From: Cellvibrio sp. UBA7671
GTDB lineage: Bacteria; Pseudomonadota; Gammaproteobacteria; Pseudomonadales; Cellvibrionaceae
DNA length: 64,000 nucleotides
NCBI GenBank assembly: GCA_002483145.1
Contig: DLHJ01000003.1
Span: 539,090-603,089 of the forward strand
Direction: 5' to 3'
Within the stretch, counting starts at the first letter, position 1, and the number at the start of each line of letters is the position of its first letter. Shown piece after piece: positions 37,401-44,694 of the stretch. The notes under the pieces were generated by a model, which saw nothing but the letters and a program-made list of their open reading frames with translations, had not been told where the DNA came from and searched no databases. A program made the translations under genes and the position numbers.

Positions 37401-37474
37401 CTGGATGAAATGCTGAGCGCCAGCAGGGAACGGGCAAATACCCGACTTTTATTGTTGTGTTTGAATGAGTTCAT
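34442..37474 (-). CDS. TonB-dependent receptor (carbohydrate type)
   Basis: 1010 residues from MNSFKHNNKSRVFARS, preceded by AGAGGATGCT; a reading 26 codons longer lacks such a site. Signal peptide ends near VAIA-AEEQ. A TonB-box-like EEVVVTGIR is followed by the plug domain (NAAGVVDAISAEDMGKFPDTN, LAESLQRITGVSISRSNGEG, ITVRGFG, NMVTLNGRTLPSGG) and a long beta-barrel ending in the outer-membrane C-terminal aromatic (ARYDF). The plug signature is that of the Xanthomonas/Caulobacter group of oligosaccharide receptors. It would import glucuronate-containing oligosaccharides across the outer membrane. The shared 13-bp operator lies 95 bp upstream. Confidence 0.9.
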   Translation of the reverse strand: MNSFKHNNKSRVFARSLLALSISSSLYGGVAIAAEEQMVEEVVVTGIRASVQRAMDVKRNAAGVVDAISAEDMGKFPDTNLAESLQRITGVSISRSNGEGSQITVRGFGGSNNMVTLNGRTLPSGGSTAAYGGGTIGRAFDFGNLASESVKAVEVYKTGKASVATGGIGATVNIITNKPIETDGLVGTVGGKLVNDSTNERGDDITPELSGLVSFANDDQTLGVSLSASHQVRDSGQSGLTENNWNIRQWVTPGQPGSLSTLNSAEIINPPEVGQLYALPNDLRYHFVDNHRERNNAQLTLQFKPTEKLLGTLDYTYAENQIEEARGDKTVWLQGNITKIVFDKNPDVAGPLSLEQAWNFPKDNSYAQTSGNVTNTLKSLGVNLEFEATDRLTLMVDAHDSELEGGPEEAYGSAVRSGMAVAIGSYTTFDFSKKLPQVTNLINDSVKGNNNGIADIGDVSSTVFDFTYARQKMDVSQVKFDAKYEFDSFILEGGVETRNMQSAQQQSSWQKQGGGNSVAFPMDIPDELIETYNYVGGFDDFNTAGYQTDGFRADAVKLAEWGAATYGAKAAVPWGVAYNPNFSTNTIIEEETAAAYVQFGFESELFSRPVNLLGGVRYETTDVASSNSMLVPTEVTWTDNNDFLLVRSTTPTMYAQKSDYDNLLPSVDFDIALTSEIKARASYSTTISRAGYGNLTSGATISATGGLNQPTGLGGQPVASSQNPALLPLESDNFDVSVEYYFDDASYVSIGFFEKHVENFIGSEQVYENHFGLLDATAGPRAQQAAAALQAINQPVTEDSLFVMTAILDNPQDFPNGAADFKTPAQDPTFWGSVATKYDISPEAGDPELLYLTTKPINNKEAKINGVELAAQHFFGESGFGIQGNYTIVNGDIGYNDASPTNITQFALTGLSDTANLVLMYENEVLQARVAYNWRDAYLAGYTSSNPTYVEDYAQIDMNVSYEVTDNITLSFEGLNLTGEDSRAHGRTELLVWNIYDLGPRYQLGARYDF

Positions 37475-37568
37475 AGCATCCTCTTTTATATTGATTTTTA
37501 TCATTAATATCTGCTGTGTCTTTCTATTTACTATCTTTGGCAAACCCACCAAGCCGCATTATGGACAA

Positions 37569-37581
37569 GTGGTAAGGCCAC
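37569..37581. promoter_or_regulatory. Candidate glucuronate-regulon operator upstream of TonB receptor
   Basis: GTGGTAAGGCCAC is the exact reverse complement of the element upstream of uxuA. It lies 95 bp before the receptor start, inside the roughly 500-bp gap between the receptor and beta-glucuronidase genes. Flanking bases are also shared with the beta-glucuronidase site (ACTT/AAGT next to the element). Confidence 0.72.
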
Positions 37582-37822
37582 TTACCCACTAAACCACATT
37601 ACCTAACGAACTGCAAGCGATGACTGGCGGCTAAATAGAAGTTTTTGGACTTAGCAGAGAAAATATTTAATCCAGCGATAGGGCAGCATCCGTCAAGGAT
37701 CAATCTAAAGCTGCTACAAGATAGCGACGACCTAAAGCAGAAAAATTTCTGCAATTGCAGAAATAGGCTGAAAAAAATCAACCGGGAAATGAAGTCGAAT
37801 CGACAATAAGATAGGATGAGAA

Positions 37823-37856
37823 ATAAAAAGGCGAATCAGTTTTACAACTGATTCGC
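37823..37856 (-). terminator. Intrinsic terminator of the beta-glucuronidase gene
   Basis: GCGAATCAGTT, a 4-nt loop and AACTGATTCGC make a perfect 11-bp stem. On the minus strand it is followed by CTTTTTATTTC. It is the distal of two hairpins downstream of the beta-glucuronidase stop and shields the receptor promoter from read-through. Confidence 0.83.
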
Positions 37857-37940
37857 AAAGCGGGTATCAGTGAGCATACCCTCGGAATAGTCTGGAGAAC
37901 ACCAGAACATAAGGTCAAACATGCACATCATTCAGAGTTG

Positions 37941-37964
37941 CCGCACTTGTAGCACCAAGTGCGG
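37941..37964 (-). terminator. Second hairpin directly after the beta-glucuronidase stop
   Basis: CCGCACTTG, a 6-nt loop and CAAGTGCGG form a perfect 9-bp stem 11 bp beyond the stop codon. It lacks a strong T-tract on the minus strand, so it may stabilise the 3' end of the mRNA rather than terminate by itself. Confidence 0.55.
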
Positions 37965-37974
37965 CGACCATGAA

Positions 37975-39798
37975 TTATTCAGCGCTAGACTCTTTCTTCT
38001 TATAATAATCGCGCAATACATACCAGGCCTGCTTACGAACACCAGCCTCAGATACCAGACCTTTACGATTATAAAAATCCTGAATGTCGGGCAATGAACG
38101 ACGCGGCGACCGGAAATCTTTCAGTATCCAGGGGCTTACACCGCGCAACGCCGAAATATTTTCCATCATAGCGATATTTTGTCTGAATACTTCCGCTTGA
38201 TACTCCTCAGTCCAACGTTCAGTTTTATCACCCAATTTACCTTGTAGTGCATCTGCACCGACCTCGCTCATAATTAGCGGCTTGTTGTATTTTGACGCCC
38301 ACTTTTGACTTGCACAATTTTCTGGAACTTCGTAATACCAACCACAATAGCTATTGATACCAATCACATCCACAACACTTGCCAGAGGATCATCAATAAC
38401 CTTGCCATCCTTCGTTGTGGTTTGTGTATCCATCGCCGCAGTTACCAGACGAGTGCTGTCCAGCTCACGGGTTTTATTAATCAAGCCAGAGAGAAAATCA
38501 AGACGCTCCTGCTTTACTGGCGTTTCATTGGCAACCGACCAAAGAATAATAGATGCGCGGTTTTTATCGCGTACGATCATTTCTGTTAGTTGTTTTTCTG
38601 CTTTGGCGTAAACCGCTTTGTCCTCAAACATCACCGTCCAATAAACCGGAATTTCAGACCACACCAGCAAACCCATTTCATCTGCTATTTTCAGCATGGT
38701 TTCGTTATGGGGATAGTGTGCGAGACGCACAAAGTTACAACCCAAGTCTTTTGCCCAGCGCAATAAGGTACGCGCATCATCTTCACTCCAAGCGCGACCG
38801 CCGCCATTAAAGGGAGATTCCTCATGGATACTGATGCCGCGCAAGAAAACAGATTTTCCATTTAATTCGATATTCTCGCCTTTAACCGCAACAGTTCTAA
38901 AACCAATGCGATCGCGAACCACCTCGCCATTAAAATTGATTTCAACATCGTAGAGTTTTGGGTGCTCGGGGCTCCACAATTGCGGACTGGCAGCCAGGGT
39001 TAACTTCGCTTGGCCATCAGCGCTAATCTGCATTTTCTGTTTGATATTTAATTCAGGAATCGATAACAACAGATCACCGTGTTTCGCCTTGAGATTGCCC
39101 GCGAGCGTTACACTTGCATTGATCATTTTGGAATTGGCATTGTCGAGCTGCACCGAGTAATCGGCCACATAAGTTCCTGGCAATTCCAAAATCGCTACCG
39201 GACGCGTTATACCGCCATAGTTCCACCAGTCCGTGTTTACCGTGGGCACTTGATTGCGCTCGCGACGGTTATCAACTTTTACGACAACAAAGTTTTTCCC
39301 ATTAACAAGCTTGTCGGAAATATCAAATTGAAATGAAGTAAATCCGCCTTCATGGTCCCCCACTTTTACACCGTTAACATAGACAATTGCCTGATAATTC
39401 ACCGCGCCAAAATGCACCAGGTAGCGGTGACCGACTTTTTTATTGAGTGAAAAATCTTTGTGATACCACACCGTGCCTTCATAGAGAAATAGTTGACTCT
39501 CTTGGGTATTCCAATCACCAGGTACGTGTAATTTGTCGCTAGTAGAAAAATTATATTCAAGTAATTCTGATTTATTTTTTACTTGAGCATTTTTAAAATA
39601 GCCATCTTCATGGGGCAAATAACGGTGGTTGTAATAACCATTTTCGTAGGGGTCAATAATGCGATTCCAGTGCCCGTCAAGACTAATTAAATCCCGCGCG
39701 TAGGCGTTTTGTACATATACATCCTGCGCATTGGCTTTGCCTACAAAAACAAGTAACGGCAATATCAGGAATGCCACCCATAGGTTCTTATAATTCAT
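37975..39798 (-). CDS. GH2 beta-glucuronidase, secreted
   Basis: 607 residues from MNYKNLWVAFLILPLL, preceded by AAGGTG; signal peptide to about 24 (KANA-QD). GH2 layout: sugar-binding jelly roll (about 30-205, GTVWYHKDF, NTDWWNYGGITRPV), Ig-like domain (210-305) and a TIM barrel. Catalytic acid/base Glu425 is in LWSVANETP and nucleophile Glu512 in IMSEVGADA. Two features point to beta-glucuronidase rather than beta-galactosidase: GINSYCGWYYE, the counterpart of NRYYGWY, and the NxK motif in FYNRKGLVSE (Asn577, Lys579) that contacts the uronate carboxylate. It would release glucuronic acid from imported oligosaccharides in the periplasm. Upstream lies a third copy of the shared operator. Confidence 0.88.
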   Translation of the reverse strand: MNYKNLWVAFLILPLLVFVGKANAQDVYVQNAYARDLISLDGHWNRIIDPYENGYYNHRYLPHEDGYFKNAQVKNKSELLEYNFSTSDKLHVPGDWNTQESQLFLYEGTVWYHKDFSLNKKVGHRYLVHFGAVNYQAIVYVNGVKVGDHEGGFTSFQFDISDKLVNGKNFVVVKVDNRRERNQVPTVNTDWWNYGGITRPVAILELPGTYVADYSVQLDNANSKMINASVTLAGNLKAKHGDLLLSIPELNIKQKMQISADGQAKLTLAASPQLWSPEHPKLYDVEINFNGEVVRDRIGFRTVAVKGENIELNGKSVFLRGISIHEESPFNGGGRAWSEDDARTLLRWAKDLGCNFVRLAHYPHNETMLKIADEMGLLVWSEIPVYWTVMFEDKAVYAKAEKQLTEMIVRDKNRASIILWSVANETPVKQERLDFLSGLINKTRELDSTRLVTAAMDTQTTTKDGKVIDDPLASVVDVIGINSYCGWYYEVPENCASQKWASKYNKPLIMSEVGADALQGKLGDKTERWTEEYQAEVFRQNIAMMENISALRGVSPWILKDFRSPRRSLPDIQDFYNRKGLVSEAGVRKQAWYVLRDYYKKKESSAE

Positions 39799-39943
39799 AA
39801 CTAACACCTTTTCTATTATCGTTAAGAATGGCGGTAGGGTTGGCCATTAGCCACCCAGAGCCGCCATAATTATTTTCCCACCCAGGTATCAATAGAGATG
39901 TACAACACCTGACATCAAGACCAACAGGCAGCAAAGCAGCAAT

Positions 39944-39956
39944 CTGGCCTTACCAC
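39944..39956. promoter_or_regulatory. Candidate glucuronate-regulon operator upstream of beta-glucuronidase
   Basis: CTGGCCTTACCAC matches the uxuA and receptor elements at 12 of 13 bases and shares the flanking ACTT with the receptor site. It lies about 146 bp upstream of the beta-glucuronidase start and about 177 bp upstream of the divergent gntR start, so it could serve either gene. Confidence 0.62.
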
Positions 39957-40097
39957 TTTACCATTCATGGATGCTAGCAGTGCCACACCTTGGCAAGCAA
40001 CAAATATTTCCCGTATTTACACATTTTTATGTTTTCATCCAAAAAAACTTGGTTAGAATGACGCGACCGGTTTTCATTCATAAGATAAATATTTTAC

Positions 40098-40105
40098 TGG
40101 TACCA
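40098..40105. promoter_or_regulatory. TGGTACCA palindrome before the GntR regulator gene
   Basis: A perfect 8-bp palindrome, flanked by T-rich and A-rich sequence, 27 bp upstream of the regulator's start codon. It has the TGGT/ACCA half-sites of FadR-type operators and could mediate autoregulation. A short palindrome alone is weak evidence. Confidence 0.35.
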
Positions 40106-40132
40106 AAACATTCAGTTTGAGGCAGCAAAACG

Positions 40133-40837
40133 ATGGAATTACAGGCAATAAAAACATCTCGCCTTTACGTGCAGGTTGCAGAACAGCTGTCAAAGCTGGT
40201 TAGTGACGGCACTATAAAAGCGGGCGAACGCCTCCCTTCAGAGCGGGACTTGGCAGAGAAACTCAATGTCAGCCGCCCCACTATCCGCGAGGCGATGATT
40301 GCACTGGAACTATCGGGCATTATTGAAATTCGCACTGGCGCTGGCATTTTTGTCACCCAGAAAAAGCCGCGCCTCACCATTGACGATAAAGGCATAGGGC
40401 CGTTTGAGATTCTGGAAATTCGCCATATTCTGGAAGCAGAGGCCTGTGCGTTGGCCGCAAAGAAAATTACCAAGCAGCAAATCAGTGAACTGAAGAAAGC
40501 CATTATTGAGATGGAAGAAGAGGAACTGCGCCCCGATAGCTCGGAGAAGGCTGACTGGAAGTTCCACAATATTATTGCAGCGGCTACGCAAAACAGCGCT
40601 ATCTCCACAGTAGTAAATTGGCTTTGGGAACTGCGTAGCCAATCTGACCTAAGCGCCGCTTTTGCTGCACGTCTGCGCGAGCGAGGCGTTCATCCTTCTA
40701 TCAAAGACCATAAAGACATAGTGGCCGCACTTGAAAATGGCAACCCCACTGAAGCGCGCGCTGCGATGAAAAGACACATTAAAAATGCTACACAGGATGC
40801 GGCGACTTACTTTAATAGTAACGAAGCAAAAAAATAA
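40133..40837 (+). CDS. FadR-type GntR regulator, UxuR/ExuR-like
   Basis: 234 residues. The N-terminal GntR winged helix reads SKLVSDGTIKAGERLPSERDLAEKLNVSRPTIREAMIALE, with the wing IIEIRTGAGIFV. The C-terminal FCD domain is all-helical (EILEIRHILEAEACALAAKK, ADWKFHNIIAAATQNSAI, HKDIVAALENGNPTEARAAMKRHI) and keeps the metal-binding His residues. Length and FCD type match uronate regulators such as UxuR and ExuR. It is divergent from the beta-glucuronidase gene. It is the best candidate to bind the GTGG-N5-CCAC element in the locus, with a uronate or its derivative as the inducer; this is inference from context. Confidence 0.85.
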   Translation: MELQAIKTSRLYVQVAEQLSKLVSDGTIKAGERLPSERDLAEKLNVSRPTIREAMIALELSGIIEIRTGAGIFVTQKKPRLTIDDKGIGPFEILEIRHILEAEACALAAKKITKQQISELKKAIIEMEEEELRPDSSEKADWKFHNIIAAATQNSAISTVVNWLWELRSQSDLSAAFAARLRERGVHPSIKDHKDIVAALENGNPTEARAAMKRHIKNATQDAATYFNSNEAKK

Positions 40838-40856
40838 AAACCTTTTCCCCAAACAT

Positions 40857-40896
40857 AAAAACGCCCACCCTATTACAGGGTGGGCGTTTTTATTTT
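40857..40896. terminator. Strong bidirectional terminator after gntR
   Basis: ACGCCCACCC, loop TATTACA and GGGTGGGCGT form a 10-bp GC-rich stem, followed by TTTTATTTT on the plus strand and by a run of Ts on the minus strand. It ends the regulator gene and the convergent S8 protease gene. Confidence 0.9.
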
Positions 40897-40925
40897 CCAG
40901 TAACAACCCAGGTACACTTTAATAC

Positions 40926-43178
40926 TTACGGCAAGGTCAGCACCAGATTTTTTACGCTGATCGATTTCGCTGCCGAAGCGGTAAAGGTTTCACCGTAGGA
41001 AATACTGGTAGTGGTCACGCCGATACTAGCCGTAGTCACCAGATTGGGAGCCTTCACTGTCCAGCTCACCGTTTTGGTTGCACCATCCGCGATAGTGCCG
41101 GTGTTTTGGGTTACCGCACCGGATACCAGCGTAAAGCCTGCGGGCAAATTGATTTTTACGTTGACATTGTGCGCATCCAGATCACCGGTATTTTTTACTG
41201 CAACCGAGTAAGTGAAATTAAAATTGCGAATCACACTCGCGGGTGCAGTAATCGTATTGGTGAAAGCAGGGCCGCTGGCAAGCGCAAAATTCTCTTCGGT
41301 CGCTAAGGTGTATGGCTCGCTGCTGGCACCATCAAACGATGAGCTGTAGGCGTAAACTTTTACAACCGCTTTCTGGCTTGCACTCGCCGCGACTTGATGC
41401 ACATTGTCCTTCACGGTGGTGTCAGAATCCAACTGCACGTTAGTCGTTTCGGCATAGAGTTTTAAGTCCAGGTCCGACAAGTTGCGGTAAGTGGTTGGTG
41501 TTGCGGCATTGTTGTAATCCACATCGCGCTCCCACACCAGCGTTGCTTTATCGCCGTTAAACATATGGCCTTTGTAAAGCTTGTAGCTGCCCGTTTGGTT
41601 TTTGGGTTTTACACTGCTGGAGAAATAATCGTTGCGATGGAAGTGGGCGTGCCACAAATCCAGATAGCCCCAACCGTAGGTTTTGTTCCACTCCTTGCCG
41701 GTTTTAGCCGTGTCATCGGCAGCGGTATCGGTGTTGTTGTCTTCCCAGGAATCCGCCGTATTGATCAACACTGCTTTGATTGCGCGTGGGTCCCAGTTAC
41801 CGCCATCCATCAACAATAAAGATGCTGCACCGACTTTAGGTGCCGCCGAGCTGGTGCCACCAAGGTTGGAGTAACCACCTGAGCTGTTGCAGGTCATGGT
41901 CTGCTCACCGGGCGCTGCAAGGTCGGGCTTTTTGCGGCCATCGACGGTTGGGCCACGGCTGCTTTCAAACCAGATCACGTCGTCGCTACGGCTAACTGTG
42001 TTGTTGTCGAACATATTGGCGACGGTGAGGCCGTTGTAATTATTGCCCGGCACGGTCATGGTGTTAGTGCCAACGCCCTGATTACCGGCTGATTTCGCCC
42101 AGGTAGTAGCGTAGTCAAATACCACGCCATCAACAAAGCGTGAGAGCGGATGCCAATCATTCCCCGTGGCATTGCCGTTACCCCAGGAATAGTTGATGAC
42201 TTCCGGATCATCGCCCGCCGTGCGCAACATCCAATCGGCGCCCGCCATAGTGGTGGCATCATCACCTGCGTTATCGACTAATATCGCGTTCAAGCCAAAG
42301 GCGAGACCTTTGTGGGTTGCGTTAGTGCTGGCATACATACAAGCAACGCCCGTCCCGTGATTGCCGTTGGTGGCATAGTTTTCGTAAAAAGTATGGCTTT
42401 TAAGTGCATCGTGGGTATCTAACACGCCGGAATCCAGCACGCCCACATCCCACACACCGCCATCAAAACCCGATGCCCACCAGGTATCGGCACCCAATGA
42501 TTGCACCTGATTGCTCAACTCGGCCTTGCCAGGATTGTTATACACAATTTCTGCGACGCCATTGAGTGCGGCAATTTCTTTTAATGCAGCGACCGGAATT
42601 TCTGCGCTAATTGCATTGATAGTCGCGTAATTTTCATGGATTCTTGCGCCGAGACTTTTGATGCGATCTACATAGACCTTTTGCACTTCTGCAACCGCCG
42701 CACCTGATTGGCGACCAATTTGCTGGCGCAATTCGCGCATTAATTTTTCACGGGATTCATTCAGCGCGCGGATTTCTTTTTTATCTGCATCGGTTACGTA
42801 CTGGCTCAACAATTTACTTTGTTCAGCTTCTTTGTCCTGGCCTTCAATTGTATCTTTAGGCAGATATTTGTCGTAAATACCGCGCACACGCGCAGCGAGG
42901 GCATCAATTTCACCTTCATATTTTGCATTTAATTCACGGGCGATTTTGCGCTGCGGCTGCTCACCGAACACAATCACTACCGGCAAGGTAGTTTGCTGCG
43001 CAGCCAAACGCTCCAACGTTGGGTCGATACGCACTACGGCATCAGGCTTGGTAGTTTCGGTTTTTCTGTCGTCATCGGCATAACTGACGCCAGCTGTAGC
43101 CGCTATAGCGATGAGCACAGCGCGGGTGAGAGGTTTAACAAGGGCGTGTTGAATAGAGGAATTATTTGCAGTTTTAAT
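40926..43178 (-). CDS. Secreted subtilisin-family (S8) serine protease, probable ATT start
   Basis: 750 residues if started at ATT. No ATG, GTG or TTG in frame gives a usable start except a GTG 20 codons later, which would leave a signal peptide without its charged N-region and has no ribosome site. AGGAAGGA lies 7 bases before ATT, and reading from there gives MKTANNSSIQHALVKPL then a hydrophobic core ending GVSYA, a good Sec signal. A helical pro-region (about 55-200) precedes the catalytic domain: Asp249 in VGVLDSGVLDTH, His274 in NGNHGTGVACM, oxyanion Asn366 in SAGNQG and Ser443 in GGTSSAAPK. Near the C-terminus, a beta module with VKNTGDLDAHNVNVKINLPAGF resembles CARDB/DUF11. A GTG-started 730-residue form is the alternative. 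Confidence 0.85.
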   Translation of the reverse strand: MKTANNSSIQHALVKPLTRAVLIAIAATAGVSYADDDRKTETTKPDAVVRIDPTLERLAAQQTTLPVVIVFGEQPQRKIARELNAKYEGEIDALAARVRGIYDKYLPKDTIEGQDKEAEQSKLLSQYVTDADKKEIRALNESREKLMRELRQQIGRQSGAAVAEVQKVYVDRIKSLGARIHENYATINAISAEIPVAALKEIAALNGVAEIVYNNPGKAELSNQVQSLGADTWWASGFDGGVWDVGVLDSGVLDTHDALKSHTFYENYATNGNHGTGVACMYASTNATHKGLAFGLNAILVDNAGDDATTMAGADWMLRTAGDDPEVINYSWGNGNATGNDWHPLSRFVDGVVFDYATTWAKSAGNQGVGTNTMTVPGNNYNGLTVANMFDNNTVSRSDDVIWFESSRGPTVDGRKKPDLAAPGEQTMTCNSSGGYSNLGGTSSAAPKVGAASLLLMDGGNWDPRAIKAVLINTADSWEDNNTDTAADDTAKTGKEWNKTYGWGYLDLWHAHFHRNDYFSSSVKPKNQTGSYKLYKGHMFNGDKATLVWERDVDYNNAATPTTYRNLSDLDLKLYAETTNVQLDSDTTVKDNVHQVAASASQKAVVKVYAYSSSFDGASSEPYTLATEENFALASGPAFTNTITAPASVIRNFNFTYSVAVKNTGDLDAHNVNVKINLPAGFTLVSGAVTQNTGTIADGATKTVSWTVKAPNLVTTASIGVTTTSISYGETFTASAAKSISVKNLVLTLP

Positions 43179-43324
43179 AATAAGATCCTTCCTGAGAAAA
43201 AGTGATTAGTCCATCCGGTACAGTTCAGTCCCTGTCACTGGATAAGGCTATTGTGCTGCACCAATGGCGGCATTACCGTGACAAAACACCGGGGCATTTG
43301 TGAAAAATTCACATGCGAAAAATG

Positions 43325-43363
43325 CGGAAAAAACAAAAGCCCCACCGCAACGCGGCAGGGCTT
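43325..43363 (-). terminator. Intrinsic terminator after the small anchored protein
   Basis: AAGCCC...CCGC, loop AAC, GCGG...GGGCTT form a two-part stem (6 and 4 bp with 2-nt internal loops). On the minus strand it is followed by TTGTTTTTT. It ends the small acidic membrane-protein gene upstream of the S8 protease gene. Confidence 0.72.
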
Positions 43364-43388
43364 GTGCGAAATTAAGGGGGACGCCTGA

Positions 43389-43736
43389 TTATTTAGTCGA
43401 GGAAGATTTACGCGAGAGAAAAAACACACCCAATCCAATGATTAGCATCAGCAGCGCCAGAGACTGCAAACCACCTTCATCATCCCGCACGGCAAACCAA
43501 TCGCTAACGGCGGGCAAGTCGGATTTAGCAGGTGCTGCGTCCACATCAACATCAGCGAGAGCTTCAGCGACATCCTTGTCGACATCTCCTCCTTGCAGAA
43601 TCACATAGTCCTTGTGCAAAACCGCGTTGGGGGTAGCATCGACTGCTGCCAGATCCGCATCCATAGGGATCGCCGCAGCACTGGATACTATGGAAAAAGA
43701 AATTAACGCGAGGAACATGAGTGAGTGGTTAAGCAT
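43389..43736 (-). CDS. Small acidic, C-terminally anchored surface protein
   Basis: 115 residues from MLNHSLMFLALISF, preceded by AAGGAG at 7-nt spacing; a frame 60 codons longer has no such site. A signal peptide (to about SAAA) is followed by an Asp/Ala-rich segment (DADLAAVDATP, GGDVDKDVAEALADVDVDAA), a short linker and a single hydrophobic helix near the C-terminus (LALLMLIIGLGVFFL) ending RKSSSTK. This layout resembles a small membrane-anchored or sortase-processed surface protein, but there is no PEP or GlyGly motif. No family recognised. It lies upstream of the S8 protease gene on the same strand, separated by a terminator, so a functional link is only possible. Confidence 0.62.
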   Translation of the reverse strand: MLNHSLMFLALISFSIVSSAAAIPMDADLAAVDATPNAVLHKDYVILQGGDVDKDVAEALADVDVDAAPAKSDLPAVSDWFAVRDDEGGLQSLALLMLIIGLGVFFLSRKSSSTK

Positions 43737-43740
43737 TCGC

Positions 43741-44195
43741 GTAACTCCTTTTTCAGATCGCGCAAACGTGTTTTTGCACTTTGCGTAAACGCTGGTTGTG
43801 GTCCTTGTTACAAAGGTGAAGCGGTTCAATAGTAGCCGGGCGCCATGCCATAAATGGCGTAACGCGGTGATACGGGGCTTAAAGCAATTGGGGGAGGCAT
43901 TATGCCTATAGCGCATCCTTGCAACCCTAAGCTCGTGTCACTGAGCGCAGTCTTATCCCTGGCTTGCGAAACTCCTCGTCCCGCTCGCTTATCCTTGCTG
44001 ACGCCCTGCTACATTGGTTAAGTTACTGGGTTTTGATGGGAGGATCTGTGAGCTAATGCAGGGGGGATTTGTGATTTATTCACGCATGCTGCTGTGCATC
44101 ATCGACTGGGTGCATATCTACTCTACTCGCAGGCCTTACAATCGCAGATCAAATAAATCTAATTATAACTAAGGTAGGAGAAGGTGACTTATATC
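43741..44195. other. Intergenic region with no recognised feature
   Basis: About 455 bp between the small anchored protein and the terminator of the lipoprotein gene. The first part should contain the promoter of the minus-strand small-protein gene. Short inverted repeats such as GCCAT...ATGGC near 43841-43856 are seen, but no convincing gene, RNA or mobile element. Confidence 0.45.
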
Positions 44196-44243
44196 AAAAA
44201 AACTCACTATGAATCAGTAGGAACGCGCCTGAGTCATAGTGAG
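44196..44243 (-). terminator. Intrinsic terminator of the cyclase-lipoprotein operon
   Basis: CTCACTATGA and TCATAGTGAG are perfect 10-bp inverted repeats around a 21-nt loop. On the minus strand the stem is followed by TTTTTTTGA. It lies just 8 bp beyond the lipoprotein gene's stop. Confidence 0.78.
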
Positions 44244-44250
44244 CTAACAA

Positions 44251-44685
44251 TTACCGTGGACGAACTTTAATTTCCGGGTCAGTCTCTTTACCATTCGCTT
44301 TGATTCCATATTTATAGGAGATCTCATCTTTTCCTATATTGGTACGATCATCTTTATCCTCTTGAGCAAACACATCTCTCGGTATATCAAGAATTAAAAC
44401 TCCATCTCTAGCTGAAAGCTTAAACTGCTCGACAGGAGATTTCTCATTCTTAAAAATTATGTCGAATTTCTCAGGCCCAACAAAAATAATTCTTTGACCT
44501 GGCGCCACCACTACTGTTTCCACACTTGCTTGAGGATACCCATTTCTGTCGATATAAAGCCCAACCAATGCCGTAGATGTACCTGGCAACACTTCCTCCG
44601 TAGTTTTTTTAACGCACTCTACACTTGCACACCCCGATAAGGATAATAAAAAAAAACTTCCATAAACAATTTTTGAAGAAAACAT
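44251..44685 (-). CDS. Small lipoprotein of unknown function
   Basis: 144 residues. Lipoprotein signal MFSSKIVYGSFFLLSLSGC with lipobox LSGC. The mature part is predicted mostly beta: LVGLYIDRNGYPQASVETVVVAPGQRIIFVGPEKFDIIF, then a charged C-terminal segment ending EIKVRPR. No family recognised. It lies 9 bp after the cyclase-TPR gene and shares its AT-rich composition, so the two probably form one transcript and may have arrived together. Confidence 0.7.
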   Translation of the reverse strand: MFSSKIVYGSFFLLSLSGCASVECVKKTTEEVLPGTSTALVGLYIDRNGYPQASVETVVVAPGQRIIFVGPEKFDIIFKNEKSPVEQFKLSARDGVLILDIPRDVFAQEDKDDRTNIGKDEISYKYGIKANGKETDPEIKVRPR

Positions 44686-44694
44686 AGAAAACTC

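Noticed and set aside
43741..44195. Possible small RNA or small gene
   Set aside because: No promoter-terminator pair in consistent orientation and no coding frame with a ribosome site were found.
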